Of a stretch of DNA of 64,000 bases, positions 53,537-62,448 are shown in pieces. Numbering within the stretch: the first letter of the stretch is position 1; each line of letters opens with the position of its first letter. The notes under the pieces are model-generated. The model saw only the letters and a list, made by a program, of their open reading frames with translations. It made no database searches and had not been told where the DNA came from. Location: positions 1 through 64,000 of the forward strand of contig JADJLR010000005.1 in NCBI GenBank assembly GCA_016710015.1, given 5' to 3'. This stretch comes from Flavobacteriales bacterium (GTDB taxonomy: Bacteria; Bacteroidota; Bacteroidia; Flavobacteriales_F; PHOS-HE28). The position numbers were made by a program, and so were the translations under genes.

Positions 53537-55756
53537 ATGCGGCTATCGATACTTTCCTTGTTCTTGTTCATCGCCACTTCTTCACAGGCGGTGTCGGTGA
53601 ACATCATAGTCAGTCAACAGCCGGTCTGCACCTACGCCAATGGCGGGCTTTACGCGAGTGCCAGTGGCGGGGTGGGTCCGTATACCTACTTATGGAGCAC
53701 CGGTGCTACGACACAGTCCATCTCGGGCTTGCTTCCGGGCACCTATTCCGTTACCGTCACCGACTTCGCTCTCGAGGAGGCCACCGCAGAGCGGGTCCTG
53801 GACCCTACGTCGAACCTAGGTTACTTTTCGGATTGGCTCAACTACGGAAATGGCCTATGCAACCCGTACACTCAGCTGGGGCTTGATCCGGTGGTGGAGA
53901 TGCCTGGTCCCGGACCGTATTTCATCGATGGACAGCAGATGGATACGTTGTGGTTCCCGGATCCTAATGATCCGTGGGGTCCGGAGGTCGGACTGCTCAT
54001 GGCCCCGTACTTCCCGCCGCAATACGGCCAATGGTATAACCTCACCATTACGGATGGAACCGGTTGCACCGGCACATTCTCGACCCAGATCGGGTGGCCA
54101 GTGGAATGGCCCACGATCACTGTGGACGAGATCGTAGGTGCTTGTGAAGGCACGATATCCGGTAGCATCACATTCACCATGTCGGCCGAAGGACACGGTC
54201 AGCCGGTGCAAGGGATCATCGATCCGGCGCCACAAGGTGGGAGCGTGCAGTACTTCGGTGGTGGAAGCCAAGCCACTACCCACACCATCAGCGGTCTTGT
54301 TGCGGGTGAATACACACTCATGCAGTTCATGACCATGTCCGGTTTCCTGCCCAGTTCAGGCTGCAACGACCTGTTCACATTCACGGTCCCGGATCTCGGT
54401 CCTACCTGCGGGTTGGTCAGCGGACAAGTGTTCATCGATGGCAACCAGAACTGCCTGCAAAATGGCGGTGAAGCGTGGTTGCCGGGTACGATCCTGGAGA
54501 TCCAGCCCGGGCCGCACTACTTGACCACGGCGAGCAACGGTAGCTTCCAAAAGCTGCTGCCCTTCGGCGACTACACCGTGGAGCAGCAGAGCGCCAACTT
54601 CGAAGAGCATTGCATGGGCACACCGATCCCCTTCACGCTTGCAGTTGGGGCACCGAATGCCAGCGTGGCTATCGCGGACACGAGCCTTGTGCCGTTGGAT
54701 GCCATGGTCGCGATCAGCAGCGGCAGCGCACGACCAGGCTTCGCATTCAATTACGGCTTGCAGGTCCGCAACTTGACGCCGACCGGCACCGGGAACACCA
54801 CGGTCACCTTCACTGTGGACCCAACGCTGATCTACTCGAGCGCCACTCCGACACCCTCCAGTGTGAACGGTAACGTGCTCACATGGAACCAGAGCACCTT
54901 AGGTGCATGGCAGCAGCGATCCTATACCATCCGGACCATGGTGCCGCCGGATATCAACCTGCTCGGCACTGAGTTGAACGCCACCGCCTCGTTGGTCACG
55001 ACCACTACGGACGGCAACCAAGCCAACAACACGGCGACCAACCTGCGCACCATCACCGGCGCATACGACCCCAACGACAAATTGGCCTACACCAGCAGTG
55101 GCAGCACGGAGGTATGGGATGTCAATGCGGATGAATGGATCGATTACACCATCCGATTCCAGAACACGGGTACGGACACGGCCTTCACTGTGCTCATTAC
55201 CGACTCCCTCCCGGAAACCCTTGATCCTGGAAGCATTATTGTCGGTGCGGCCTCGCACAATTTCACGTGGGAATTGCGTGATCAAGGCACGCTGAAGTTC
55301 TACTTCCAGAACATCCTGCTGCCGGACAGCAACGTGAACGAACCCCGCAGCCATGGCTTCGTTGGCTTCCGGATCAAGCCCCACGAACCGGTATTGCCCG
55401 GAAGCACGATCGAGAACACGGCGAACATCTACTTCGACTTCAACCCGCCGGTGATCACCGAGCCGAGCGTGCTGGTGGCGGAGTTCAGTACGGGGATCCC
55501 TGATGCAAAAGCGTCTTCCACATACGTCGCATACCCGGTCCCTGCAGCGGGGAGGATCTTTCTGAGCAACGTGACCTCAGGTAACAGCACGAATGGATGG
55601 TCGATACTTCAGGTCGATGGTCGTGTTATACGCTCTTCCAACTCGGCGTTCCCTTCAAACGGTGTCGATGTCTCAGATCTTGCGGATGGCACCTATCTGC
55701 TTCAGGTGAACTCTGTTCCCATGCCAGTCACCATCCGTTTCGCCAAATCACATTGA
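53537..55756 (+). CDS. T9SS surface protein array, gene 5
   Basis: 739 residues. Signal peptide MRLSILSLFLFIATSSQAVS. SprB-type repeat GVGPYTYLWSTGATTQSISG, GTYSVTVTDFAL. Ca-loop-like GQVFIDGNQNCLQNGGEAWL. Type-B EHCMGTPIPFTLA segment. Conserved module from AYDPNDK (about 509), with DEWIDYTIRFQNTGTDTAFT and NIYFDFNPPVITEPSVLVAE. The T9SS tail is less typical (YVAYPVPAAGRIFLSNV to VTIRFAKSH). Gene 6 starts 2 bases after the stop. Confidence 0.9.
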   Translation: MRLSILSLFLFIATSSQAVSVNIIVSQQPVCTYANGGLYASASGGVGPYTYLWSTGATTQSISGLLPGTYSVTVTDFALEEATAERVLDPTSNLGYFSDWLNYGNGLCNPYTQLGLDPVVEMPGPGPYFIDGQQMDTLWFPDPNDPWGPEVGLLMAPYFPPQYGQWYNLTITDGTGCTGTFSTQIGWPVEWPTITVDEIVGACEGTISGSITFTMSAEGHGQPVQGIIDPAPQGGSVQYFGGGSQATTHTISGLVAGEYTLMQFMTMSGFLPSSGCNDLFTFTVPDLGPTCGLVSGQVFIDGNQNCLQNGGEAWLPGTILEIQPGPHYLTTASNGSFQKLLPFGDYTVEQQSANFEEHCMGTPIPFTLAVGAPNASVAIADTSLVPLDAMVAISSGSARPGFAFNYGLQVRNLTPTGTGNTTVTFTVDPTLIYSSATPTPSSVNGNVLTWNQSTLGAWQQRSYTIRTMVPPDINLLGTELNATASLVTTTTDGNQANNTATNLRTITGAYDPNDKLAYTSSGSTEVWDVNADEWIDYTIRFQNTGTDTAFTVLITDSLPETLDPGSIIVGAASHNFTWELRDQGTLKFYFQNILLPDSNVNEPRSHGFVGFRIKPHEPVLPGSTIENTANIYFDFNPPVITEPSVLVAEFSTGIPDAKASSTYVAYPVPAAGRIFLSNVTSGNSTNGWSILQVDGRVIRSSNSAFPSNGVDVSDLADGTYLLQVNSVPMPVTIRFAKSH

Positions 55757-55758
55757 AC

Positions 55759-57993
55759 ATGCGCAAAGCACTGCTGATCGTCTGTTCGCTCATCGTGTTG
55801 CCCTTCTCCGCTAGAGCGGTCACGGTGAACATTTTCGTGAACGTGTACCCCACATGCAACTACCCGAGCGGCCAGATCCAGGCCATGGGCAATGGGGGCG
55901 TCGGACCTTACACCTACCTCTGGAATACGGGCGCTACCACGGAGCAACTGAATGCCATACCAACAGGTGACTATTCGGTGACCATTACGGATGCGAACAG
56001 TGACCAAGCGTCGGCCAACATCACCCTAACGGGTCAACCATACGCGTTGATCGACCTAGGGGATAGTGGCCCGCAAGGCTTGTGTGCCATTGGGGTCACC
56101 GGAGTCGTGGTGGATGTGCCAGGCTATTCCCAGTTGTCCGGTGCCTACATGGGCGACCTACCCTACACGATCGACGGACAGTTGATGCAGGAGTTCATCT
56201 CCTACGAATTCGGGAACCCATTGGACACCTTGTACACGTGGACCGGTTTTCCTGCTCAGTACGGTACGTCGGTGATCTATTCGTTCGCCGATGGAGCGGG
56301 CTGTACAGGTACACTTACGGAGTATATCGGGTACCCTGTGGAATGGCCAACGCTGAGCGTGCTCGATATCCAAGGCGCCTGTTCCGGGGGCAACAATGGA
56401 ACGGTCACCTTCCAGACAGGGCTTGAAGGCCACGGCCAATACACGCAAGTGAAGTTGACGGACCTGAACGGCAGTTACCTCAACTCCGTGACAGCCGGGG
56501 ACCAGATCTATACGAACACGTTCACCCTTTCGCCTGGAGACTATCTCTTGACACAGTTCATGAGCGAGTCCGGATTCCTGGTCAGTAGTGGTTGCCAACT
56601 TTCTACGCCGATCACCATTCCCGATCTCGGGAGCGCTTGCGGCAACATTGGTGGATATGTCTTCATGGACAACAACGAGAACTGCACACGGCAAGGGAAC
56701 GAGCCCGGTGTGCTCGAGGTGGTGTTGGAGATATTGCCCGGCCCGGTCTACGCCCTTACCAATGGCGGGCAGTATGGTGTGAACCTGCCCATGGGGTCTT
56801 ACACCATCGAGCAGCAGAGCGCCATGTTGGAAGACCATTGTGTTTCTGCACCTATACCGTTCACGCTGGCTGTTGGAAATGCCTTCCAAACGGTGGATAT
56901 CGCAGACACGGCGTTGGTGCCCATGGATGCTGCCGTCTCCATTGCCACCGGCCCAGCGCGTCCTGGATTTTCCATGAATTGCACGGCGCTCATGCGCAAC
57001 CTCACGCTCGCCAATACGGGCGCAAGTACCATAACCGTGGAATTCGATCCGCTGCTTTCGTACCTCTCCGCCAACCCGGTACCAACGACCATCAACGGCA
57101 ATACGCTCACGTGGAACATCGCCGCGTTAAGTTCCTTTCAACAGCGCGGCGTCAACATACAATTGCAGGTTCCACCGGACATCACCCTGCTGGGGACCGA
57201 GTTGCTCTTCACCGCCTCCATTACCACGGCGAACACCGATGCGGTCGCAGCGAACAACACCACCACGACCACCACAACGGTGACCGGCAGCTACGACCCG
57301 AACGACAAGACGGCTACGACCTCCTCGCGCAGCAGCAGTGAAGCCTACTTTCTGGACTTGGATGAGTGGATCGACTATACGATCCGTTTCCAGAACACAG
57401 GAACGGACACCGCTTTCAACGTCGTTATCACCGACACTATTCCACAAGAGCTGGACCTTGGGTCCTTCGTTGCAGGTGCGGCGTCGCACGCCCATTCGCT
57501 TTCCATCCGCGATGGCAACGTGTTGCGCTGGGCGTTCTACAACATCCAGTTGCCCGACAGCAACGTGAACGAACCCGGTAGCCATGGCTTCGTCTCCTTC
57601 CGCATCAAACCGCAGGAAGCATTGATGCCCGGTAACCAGATCGAGAACATCGCCAACATCTACTTCGACTACAACCCGCCGGTGATCACCGAGCCCAGCG
57701 TGCTGGTGGCGGAGCTCTCCACTTCCATTGGGCAGCCTTCGGTTGGATCAAAGCGACAGCTCTCGGTTTACCCGAACCCCACCACCGATGGCATTGACGT
57801 GCTGAGCGAGGGAGCGGCCATTCACCGCGTGTCGGTCATGGCCCTCGACGGCCGGGAGATCCTGAACCGCACACTGACAGGTACGCGCGCGCGCATCGAA
57901 CTTGATGATGTTGCTGCGGGCAGTTACGTGCTGCTCGTTCACCGATCGGATGGAACAACGGATCGGACAGTGCTGGTCAAACAGAACCCATGA
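55759..57993 (+). CDS. T9SS surface protein array, gene 6
   Basis: 744 residues. Signal peptide MRKALLIVCSLIVLPFSARA. SprB-type repeat GVGPYTYLWNTGATTEQLNA, GDYSVTITDANS. Ca-loop-like GGYVFMDNNENCTRQGNEPG. Type-B EDHCVSAPIPFTLA segment. Conserved module from SYDPNDK (about 511). T9SS tail LSVYPNPTTDGIDVLSEGAA to TVLVKQNP. The longer frame from 55597 overlaps gene 5 and is rejected. The stop overlaps the gene 7 start by ATGA. It is closest to gene 7 in its middle region (CSGGNNGTVTFQTGLEGHGQ versus CSGSNNGTVTYQTGLEGHSQ). Confidence 0.9.
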   Translation: MRKALLIVCSLIVLPFSARAVTVNIFVNVYPTCNYPSGQIQAMGNGGVGPYTYLWNTGATTEQLNAIPTGDYSVTITDANSDQASANITLTGQPYALIDLGDSGPQGLCAIGVTGVVVDVPGYSQLSGAYMGDLPYTIDGQLMQEFISYEFGNPLDTLYTWTGFPAQYGTSVIYSFADGAGCTGTLTEYIGYPVEWPTLSVLDIQGACSGGNNGTVTFQTGLEGHGQYTQVKLTDLNGSYLNSVTAGDQIYTNTFTLSPGDYLLTQFMSESGFLVSSGCQLSTPITIPDLGSACGNIGGYVFMDNNENCTRQGNEPGVLEVVLEILPGPVYALTNGGQYGVNLPMGSYTIEQQSAMLEDHCVSAPIPFTLAVGNAFQTVDIADTALVPMDAAVSIATGPARPGFSMNCTALMRNLTLANTGASTITVEFDPLLSYLSANPVPTTINGNTLTWNIAALSSFQQRGVNIQLQVPPDITLLGTELLFTASITTANTDAVAANNTTTTTTTVTGSYDPNDKTATTSSRSSSEAYFLDLDEWIDYTIRFQNTGTDTAFNVVITDTIPQELDLGSFVAGAASHAHSLSIRDGNVLRWAFYNIQLPDSNVNEPGSHGFVSFRIKPQEALMPGNQIENIANIYFDYNPPVITEPSVLVAELSTSIGQPSVGSKRQLSVYPNPTTDGIDVLSEGAAIHRVSVMALDGREILNRTLTGTRARIELDDVAAGSYVLLVHRSDGTTDRTVLVKQNP

Positions 57994-60191
57994 AGCAATT
58001 CCTGACCCTTGTCCTCTTCGCCTGCAGCTCCGCTGCCAACGCGGTGACCGTGAGCATTGGCGTGGATAACCAGCCGACTTGCGCGTATGCGAATGGCAGC
58101 ATTTACGCCAGCGCTAGCGGTGGTGTCGGGCCATACACCTACCTCTGGAGCCCGGGTGGCGAGACCACGTCGCTGATCGCCAACCTGGCGCCCGGCACCT
58201 ACTCGGTAACGGTGACCGATGCGAACAGCGACCAGGCCACCGATCAGGTCACCATCACGAGCCAGCCCTACGTGGTCACAACGGGGTATCCCAACGAGCC
58301 GGGCTTGTGCCAGGGTTGGTCCACGGTCACCATCAACCCATCGACGACGCCGACCATGATCCCCGGCCCACCTCCCTACTACATGGACGGTGCACCGATG
58401 ATGGAACTGATGCCCAGCCCGGAGACCAACTGGATGTTATTGTACACGACGCAGTTCTTTCCCACCAACGGTTATGGGCAGGCGTACACGTTCAGCTTCG
58501 AGGATGGGAATGGTTGCACCGGTACCATCAACGGCTGGAGTGGCTGGCCGCTGGAGTGGCCCGAAGTGACCATACTGGATGTGCAAGGCGCCTGCTCCGG
58601 CAGCAACAACGGAACGGTGACCTACCAGACCGGTTTGGAAGGGCACTCGCAGATGACCCAGGTGTACGTGACCGGAGCCAACCCGTCCGCTACGAACTAC
58701 ATGGGCTTTTACGTAGGCACCTTCACTGCCACGGGCCTTGCAGCAGGTGATCATTGGATTAGGCACTATACGGATCAGAACATCTGGTCACCGGGATTCG
58801 GCTGCGCCGATTCGGTATTGTTCACCGTTCCTGATCTGGGCAACGGCTGCGCGAACATGAGCGGCAGCGTGTTCGTGGACGACAATGAGAATTGCACACG
58901 CCAGGGCAATGAACCCTTCGTACCAGGAGCGTTGCTGGAGATCATTCCCGGTCCGTACTATACACTGACCAATGCCAACGGCGTGTATTCGATCAACCTG
59001 CCGCTGGGCAACTACACCGTGGAACACCAGAGCGCGATCCTCGATGAGCATTGCGCAGGTGTACCGATCCCCTTCGACCTCACGGGGAATGTCACGGGGA
59101 TCGATCACCCGGACACGAGCCTCGTACCCTTGGATGCCATGATCACTGGAGCGAACAGTCCCGCGCGGCCGGGCTTCCAGTTCCACGTGGCGTTGGAGAT
59201 CGCCAACCTCACGCCTGTTGCAACGGGCACCACCTCCACGGTGTTCACGTTCGACCCGCTGCTCTCCTACGTGAGTTCAAGCCCCAACGGAAGCGTCGCC
59301 GGGAATACCGTGACATGGAATCAGACCTCGCTGAACGCATTCCAAGAGCGCATGGTGCATGTGTACTTGCAGGTACCGCCCGACATCGGGTTGCTGGGCA
59401 CCACCTTGAACAACTCGGCCACCGTCACCACCGCGAATGCTGACGCGAACACCACCAACAACACGATGCTGCTGCCCGTGCTCGTGACCGGTGCGTACGA
59501 CCCCAACGACAAGCTGGCGCACACGCGTTCCGGCTACAGTGATGCGCTCTACTACATCGATGTGGACGAGTGGATCGACTATACCATCCGCTTCCAGAAC
59601 ACGGGCACGGACACGGCTTTCAACATCGTGGTCACGGACACCATTGCACCGGAGTTGGACCTCGCAACATTGGTCCCTAGTGCTGCCTCGCACGCTCACG
59701 AGTTTTCGATCCGCAATGGGAACGTGCTCCGGTATGCGTTCAACAACATCCAGTTGCCGGATAGCAACGTGAACGAGCCGCGAAGTCATGGCTTCTTGAG
59801 CTTCCGCATCCGGCCGTCGCAGCCGCTCGTTCCCGGTACCACGATCGAGAACATCGCCAACATCTACTTCGACTTCAACCCGCCAGTGATCACGGATCCG
59901 AGCGTGCTGGTGGCGGAGTTCAGCACGGGGGTGCAACAACAGGACCAAAGCCAATTGAGTTTGGCCCCGAACCCGGCGAGCGATCATATCAGACTTTCCA
60001 TGAAAGGCACCTTGGCGAATTCGCAATGGGTCATTCTCGCCGTGGATGGGCGCATGGTTTCCACCGGGTACGTGGGCGCTGACCAGCCGACCATCGACAT
60101 CAGTTCGTTGGCTTCTGGAACCTATTTGTTGCGCCTCCTATCCACCGATCGAACGCTTACCACCACCTTCGTAAAAACCGCTAACCCATGA
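57990..60191 (+). CDS. T9SS surface protein array, gene 7
   Basis: 733 residues. Signal peptide MKQFLTLVLFACSSAANAVT. SprB-type repeat GVGPYTYLWSPGGETTSLIA, GTYSVTVTDANS. Ca-loop-like GSVFVDDNENCTRQGNEPFV. Type-B DEHCAGVPIPFDLT segment. Conserved module from AYDPNDK (about 502). T9SS tail LSLAPNPASDHIRLSMKGTL to TTFVKTANP. ATGA overlaps with both gene 6 and gene 8 point to translational coupling. Confidence 0.9.
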   Translation: MKQFLTLVLFACSSAANAVTVSIGVDNQPTCAYANGSIYASASGGVGPYTYLWSPGGETTSLIANLAPGTYSVTVTDANSDQATDQVTITSQPYVVTTGYPNEPGLCQGWSTVTINPSTTPTMIPGPPPYYMDGAPMMELMPSPETNWMLLYTTQFFPTNGYGQAYTFSFEDGNGCTGTINGWSGWPLEWPEVTILDVQGACSGSNNGTVTYQTGLEGHSQMTQVYVTGANPSATNYMGFYVGTFTATGLAAGDHWIRHYTDQNIWSPGFGCADSVLFTVPDLGNGCANMSGSVFVDDNENCTRQGNEPFVPGALLEIIPGPYYTLTNANGVYSINLPLGNYTVEHQSAILDEHCAGVPIPFDLTGNVTGIDHPDTSLVPLDAMITGANSPARPGFQFHVALEIANLTPVATGTTSTVFTFDPLLSYVSSSPNGSVAGNTVTWNQTSLNAFQERMVHVYLQVPPDIGLLGTTLNNSATVTTANADANTTNNTMLLPVLVTGAYDPNDKLAHTRSGYSDALYYIDVDEWIDYTIRFQNTGTDTAFNIVVTDTIAPELDLATLVPSAASHAHEFSIRNGNVLRYAFNNIQLPDSNVNEPRSHGFLSFRIRPSQPLVPGTTIENIANIYFDFNPPVITDPSVLVAEFSTGVQQQDQSQLSLAPNPASDHIRLSMKGTLANSQWVILAVDGRMVSTGYVGADQPTIDISSLASGTYLLRLLSTDRTLTTTFVKTANP

Positions 60192-62443
60192 TCCGTGCAA
60201 CCGCGCTTACAGCCCTGATGTCCCTGTTCCTAGCTACGGAATGTGCGGCCATTTCAGTGGTCGTTGAGAAGTATTCCGATGCGGCTTGCGGCCAGGCGCT
60301 GGGGACGTTGAACGCTGTGGTGATGGGTGGAACGCCGCCGTATACCGTACAATGGAGCAATGGTGCTACTACTGAGTACATCGAATTCCTTCCTGCAGGA
60401 ATGTATACCGTGACCGTCACCGATGGCATCGGCGATATGGCGACAGGAAGTGGTGAGATCCTCGTCACGGCTTCGCACCAAGAGGTGAACACCCAAGGTT
60501 TCAGTGGCTTGGTCCATTGCCCAGGCGACTACCCATACACATACTTGCATTTGGAGGACCCGCACAATGGACCGGAGCCGCATAACGTGACATCGCCCGC
60601 GATCCTCTACGGGAATTTCACGGATCATTTTGGACCCTTTCCATATAGCTACATCGGTGTGTGGATGGATGTAACACCGGGTACATACAACACGATCAAC
60701 TGGACCGATGCTGCCGGTTGCCCGGGTTCTACGACGCTTCAGTTCTCCACGGAATGGGTGGAGCCGAACGTCTCGATCGTGAGTGTACAGGGAGCCTGCA
60801 ACGGGAGCAACGGACGCATCAACATGGCTGTTAGCGGGGCTGCCGCCAACCAAGCTTTCCGCGTGAATGTGCGCACGCTGGATGGACAGATCCCTCCCAA
60901 TCTTGCTGGAACATACGGGAGCCGACTGGTTTCCAGCAACTCGACATTCACTTTCCCCAACCTTGCTGCTGGTGCGTATTGGGTCATCACCGATCCGGAC
61001 ATGCTCGGCACCGAACCGAACGATCCCCTAAATCCGCTTTTCTGCGTGGATTCCATGTACGTGGAGGTGCCTGATCTGCTCGGGCAATGCGCGCTCGTGA
61101 GCGGATCCATCTTTCTGGACCATGATCAGGATTGCGCCCAGGATCCCGGTGATTCCGGCCTCGGTTTCCGACTCGTCGAGTTCCTGCCAGGCCCGTACTA
61201 CGCTTTGGCCAACCCCAGCGGGAACTATGGGTGCTACTTGGCCAATGGGAGCTACACCATGAACGTGTCGGGAACAGGATCCGATCTCTATCCCGTTTGT
61301 CCGCCGGTGCAGCCGATACCGGTTACCGTCGGCGGCGTAAACCAGATCGTGAACGTGGCGGATAGCAGTTTGATCCCGTTGGACCTTGAAGCGGAACTCT
61401 ACGCCAATGCTGCACGCCCAGGATTCGTCCAGAATTTATGGGCCCTCGTGGAGAAGCCGTCGGGCGTGGCCTCTGGCCTCGTGGATGCCACGTTGACCTT
61501 CGACCCGCAAATGGGTTTCATCGATGCCACACCTCCGCCAACGAGCGTGTCGGGTAACGTGGTCTCCTGGATCGGCCTTCCTGCAGTTCCGGACTTCGGA
61601 AGGATCAACTTGCACATTCAACTGCAAGTGCCTGCCGATGTACTCCTGATCGGGCAACCGTTCTCGCATTCCTTCTCCATCTCGCAACCGATCGCAGAGA
61701 TCGATCTTGCCAACAACACCACTACCAGGTGGGGCACCATTACGGGCAGCTATGATCCCAACGACAAGACCGCACGCACCAGCAGCGGGTCGAGCGAGAG
61801 CGCCTATCTGCTGGGCACGGACGAATGGATCGATTACACGATCCGTTTCCAGAACACCGGCACGGACACCGCGTTCACCGTGGTCGTGCGCGACGTGCTT
61901 CCGGCGGAACTGGATATGGGCACCTTCGAGCAAGGTCTGGGTTCACATCCCTTTACCGTGAATTTCATGCCCGGTCGCAAGGTGGAATGGCATTTCGACA
62001 ATATCCTGTTGCCGGATAGCGGGACCAACGAGGCCGCCAGCCATGGTGTGATCACCTTCCGCATACGCCCAGTGAGCAACCTGCTTCCGGGAACGGAGAT
62101 CAGCAACGAGGCGGCCATCTACTTCGACTTCAACCCGCCGGTGATCACCGAGCCGAGCGTGCTTGTGGCGGAGTTCAGTACGGGGGTGGGTCACATTTCG
62201 ACAGGCGCAGGGCGACAACTTGAGGTTTATCCGAACCCATCGAGCGATCACCTTCGGATCATTTCGGATGGAGCCATGGATGTGATCACGATCCTCGCAG
62301 CGGATGGGAGGGAGGTGATGCGTCGCTCGATGCGATCATCCAATGGAACGATCGATATTTCGTGGCTTTCATCCGGTACATACGTGCTCTTTGCCGTGAT
62401 CGCCGATGGCACTGTTGTTCAAAATAAGTTCGTGAAATACTAG
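60188..62443 (+). CDS. T9SS surface protein array, gene 8
   Basis: 751 residues. Signal peptide MIRATALTALMSLFLATECA. SprB-type repeat TPPYTVQWSNGATTEYIEF, GMYTVTVTDGIG. Ca-loop-like GSIFLDHDQDCAQDPGDSGL. Type-A CPPVQPIPVTV segment. Conserved module from SYDPNDK (about 520). T9SS tail LEVYPNPSSDHLRIISDGAM to VQNKFVKY. Gene 9 starts 5 bases after the stop. Confidence 0.9.
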   Translation: MIRATALTALMSLFLATECAAISVVVEKYSDAACGQALGTLNAVVMGGTPPYTVQWSNGATTEYIEFLPAGMYTVTVTDGIGDMATGSGEILVTASHQEVNTQGFSGLVHCPGDYPYTYLHLEDPHNGPEPHNVTSPAILYGNFTDHFGPFPYSYIGVWMDVTPGTYNTINWTDAAGCPGSTTLQFSTEWVEPNVSIVSVQGACNGSNGRINMAVSGAAANQAFRVNVRTLDGQIPPNLAGTYGSRLVSSNSTFTFPNLAAGAYWVITDPDMLGTEPNDPLNPLFCVDSMYVEVPDLLGQCALVSGSIFLDHDQDCAQDPGDSGLGFRLVEFLPGPYYALANPSGNYGCYLANGSYTMNVSGTGSDLYPVCPPVQPIPVTVGGVNQIVNVADSSLIPLDLEAELYANAARPGFVQNLWALVEKPSGVASGLVDATLTFDPQMGFIDATPPPTSVSGNVVSWIGLPAVPDFGRINLHIQLQVPADVLLIGQPFSHSFSISQPIAEIDLANNTTTRWGTITGSYDPNDKTARTSSGSSESAYLLGTDEWIDYTIRFQNTGTDTAFTVVVRDVLPAELDMGTFEQGLGSHPFTVNFMPGRKVEWHFDNILLPDSGTNEAASHGVITFRIRPVSNLLPGTEISNEAAIYFDFNPPVITEPSVLVAEFSTGVGHISTGAGRQLEVYPNPSSDHLRIISDGAMDVITILAADGREVMRRSMRSSNGTIDISWLSSGTYVLFAVIADGTVVQNKFVKY

Positions 62444-62448
62444 TTCAG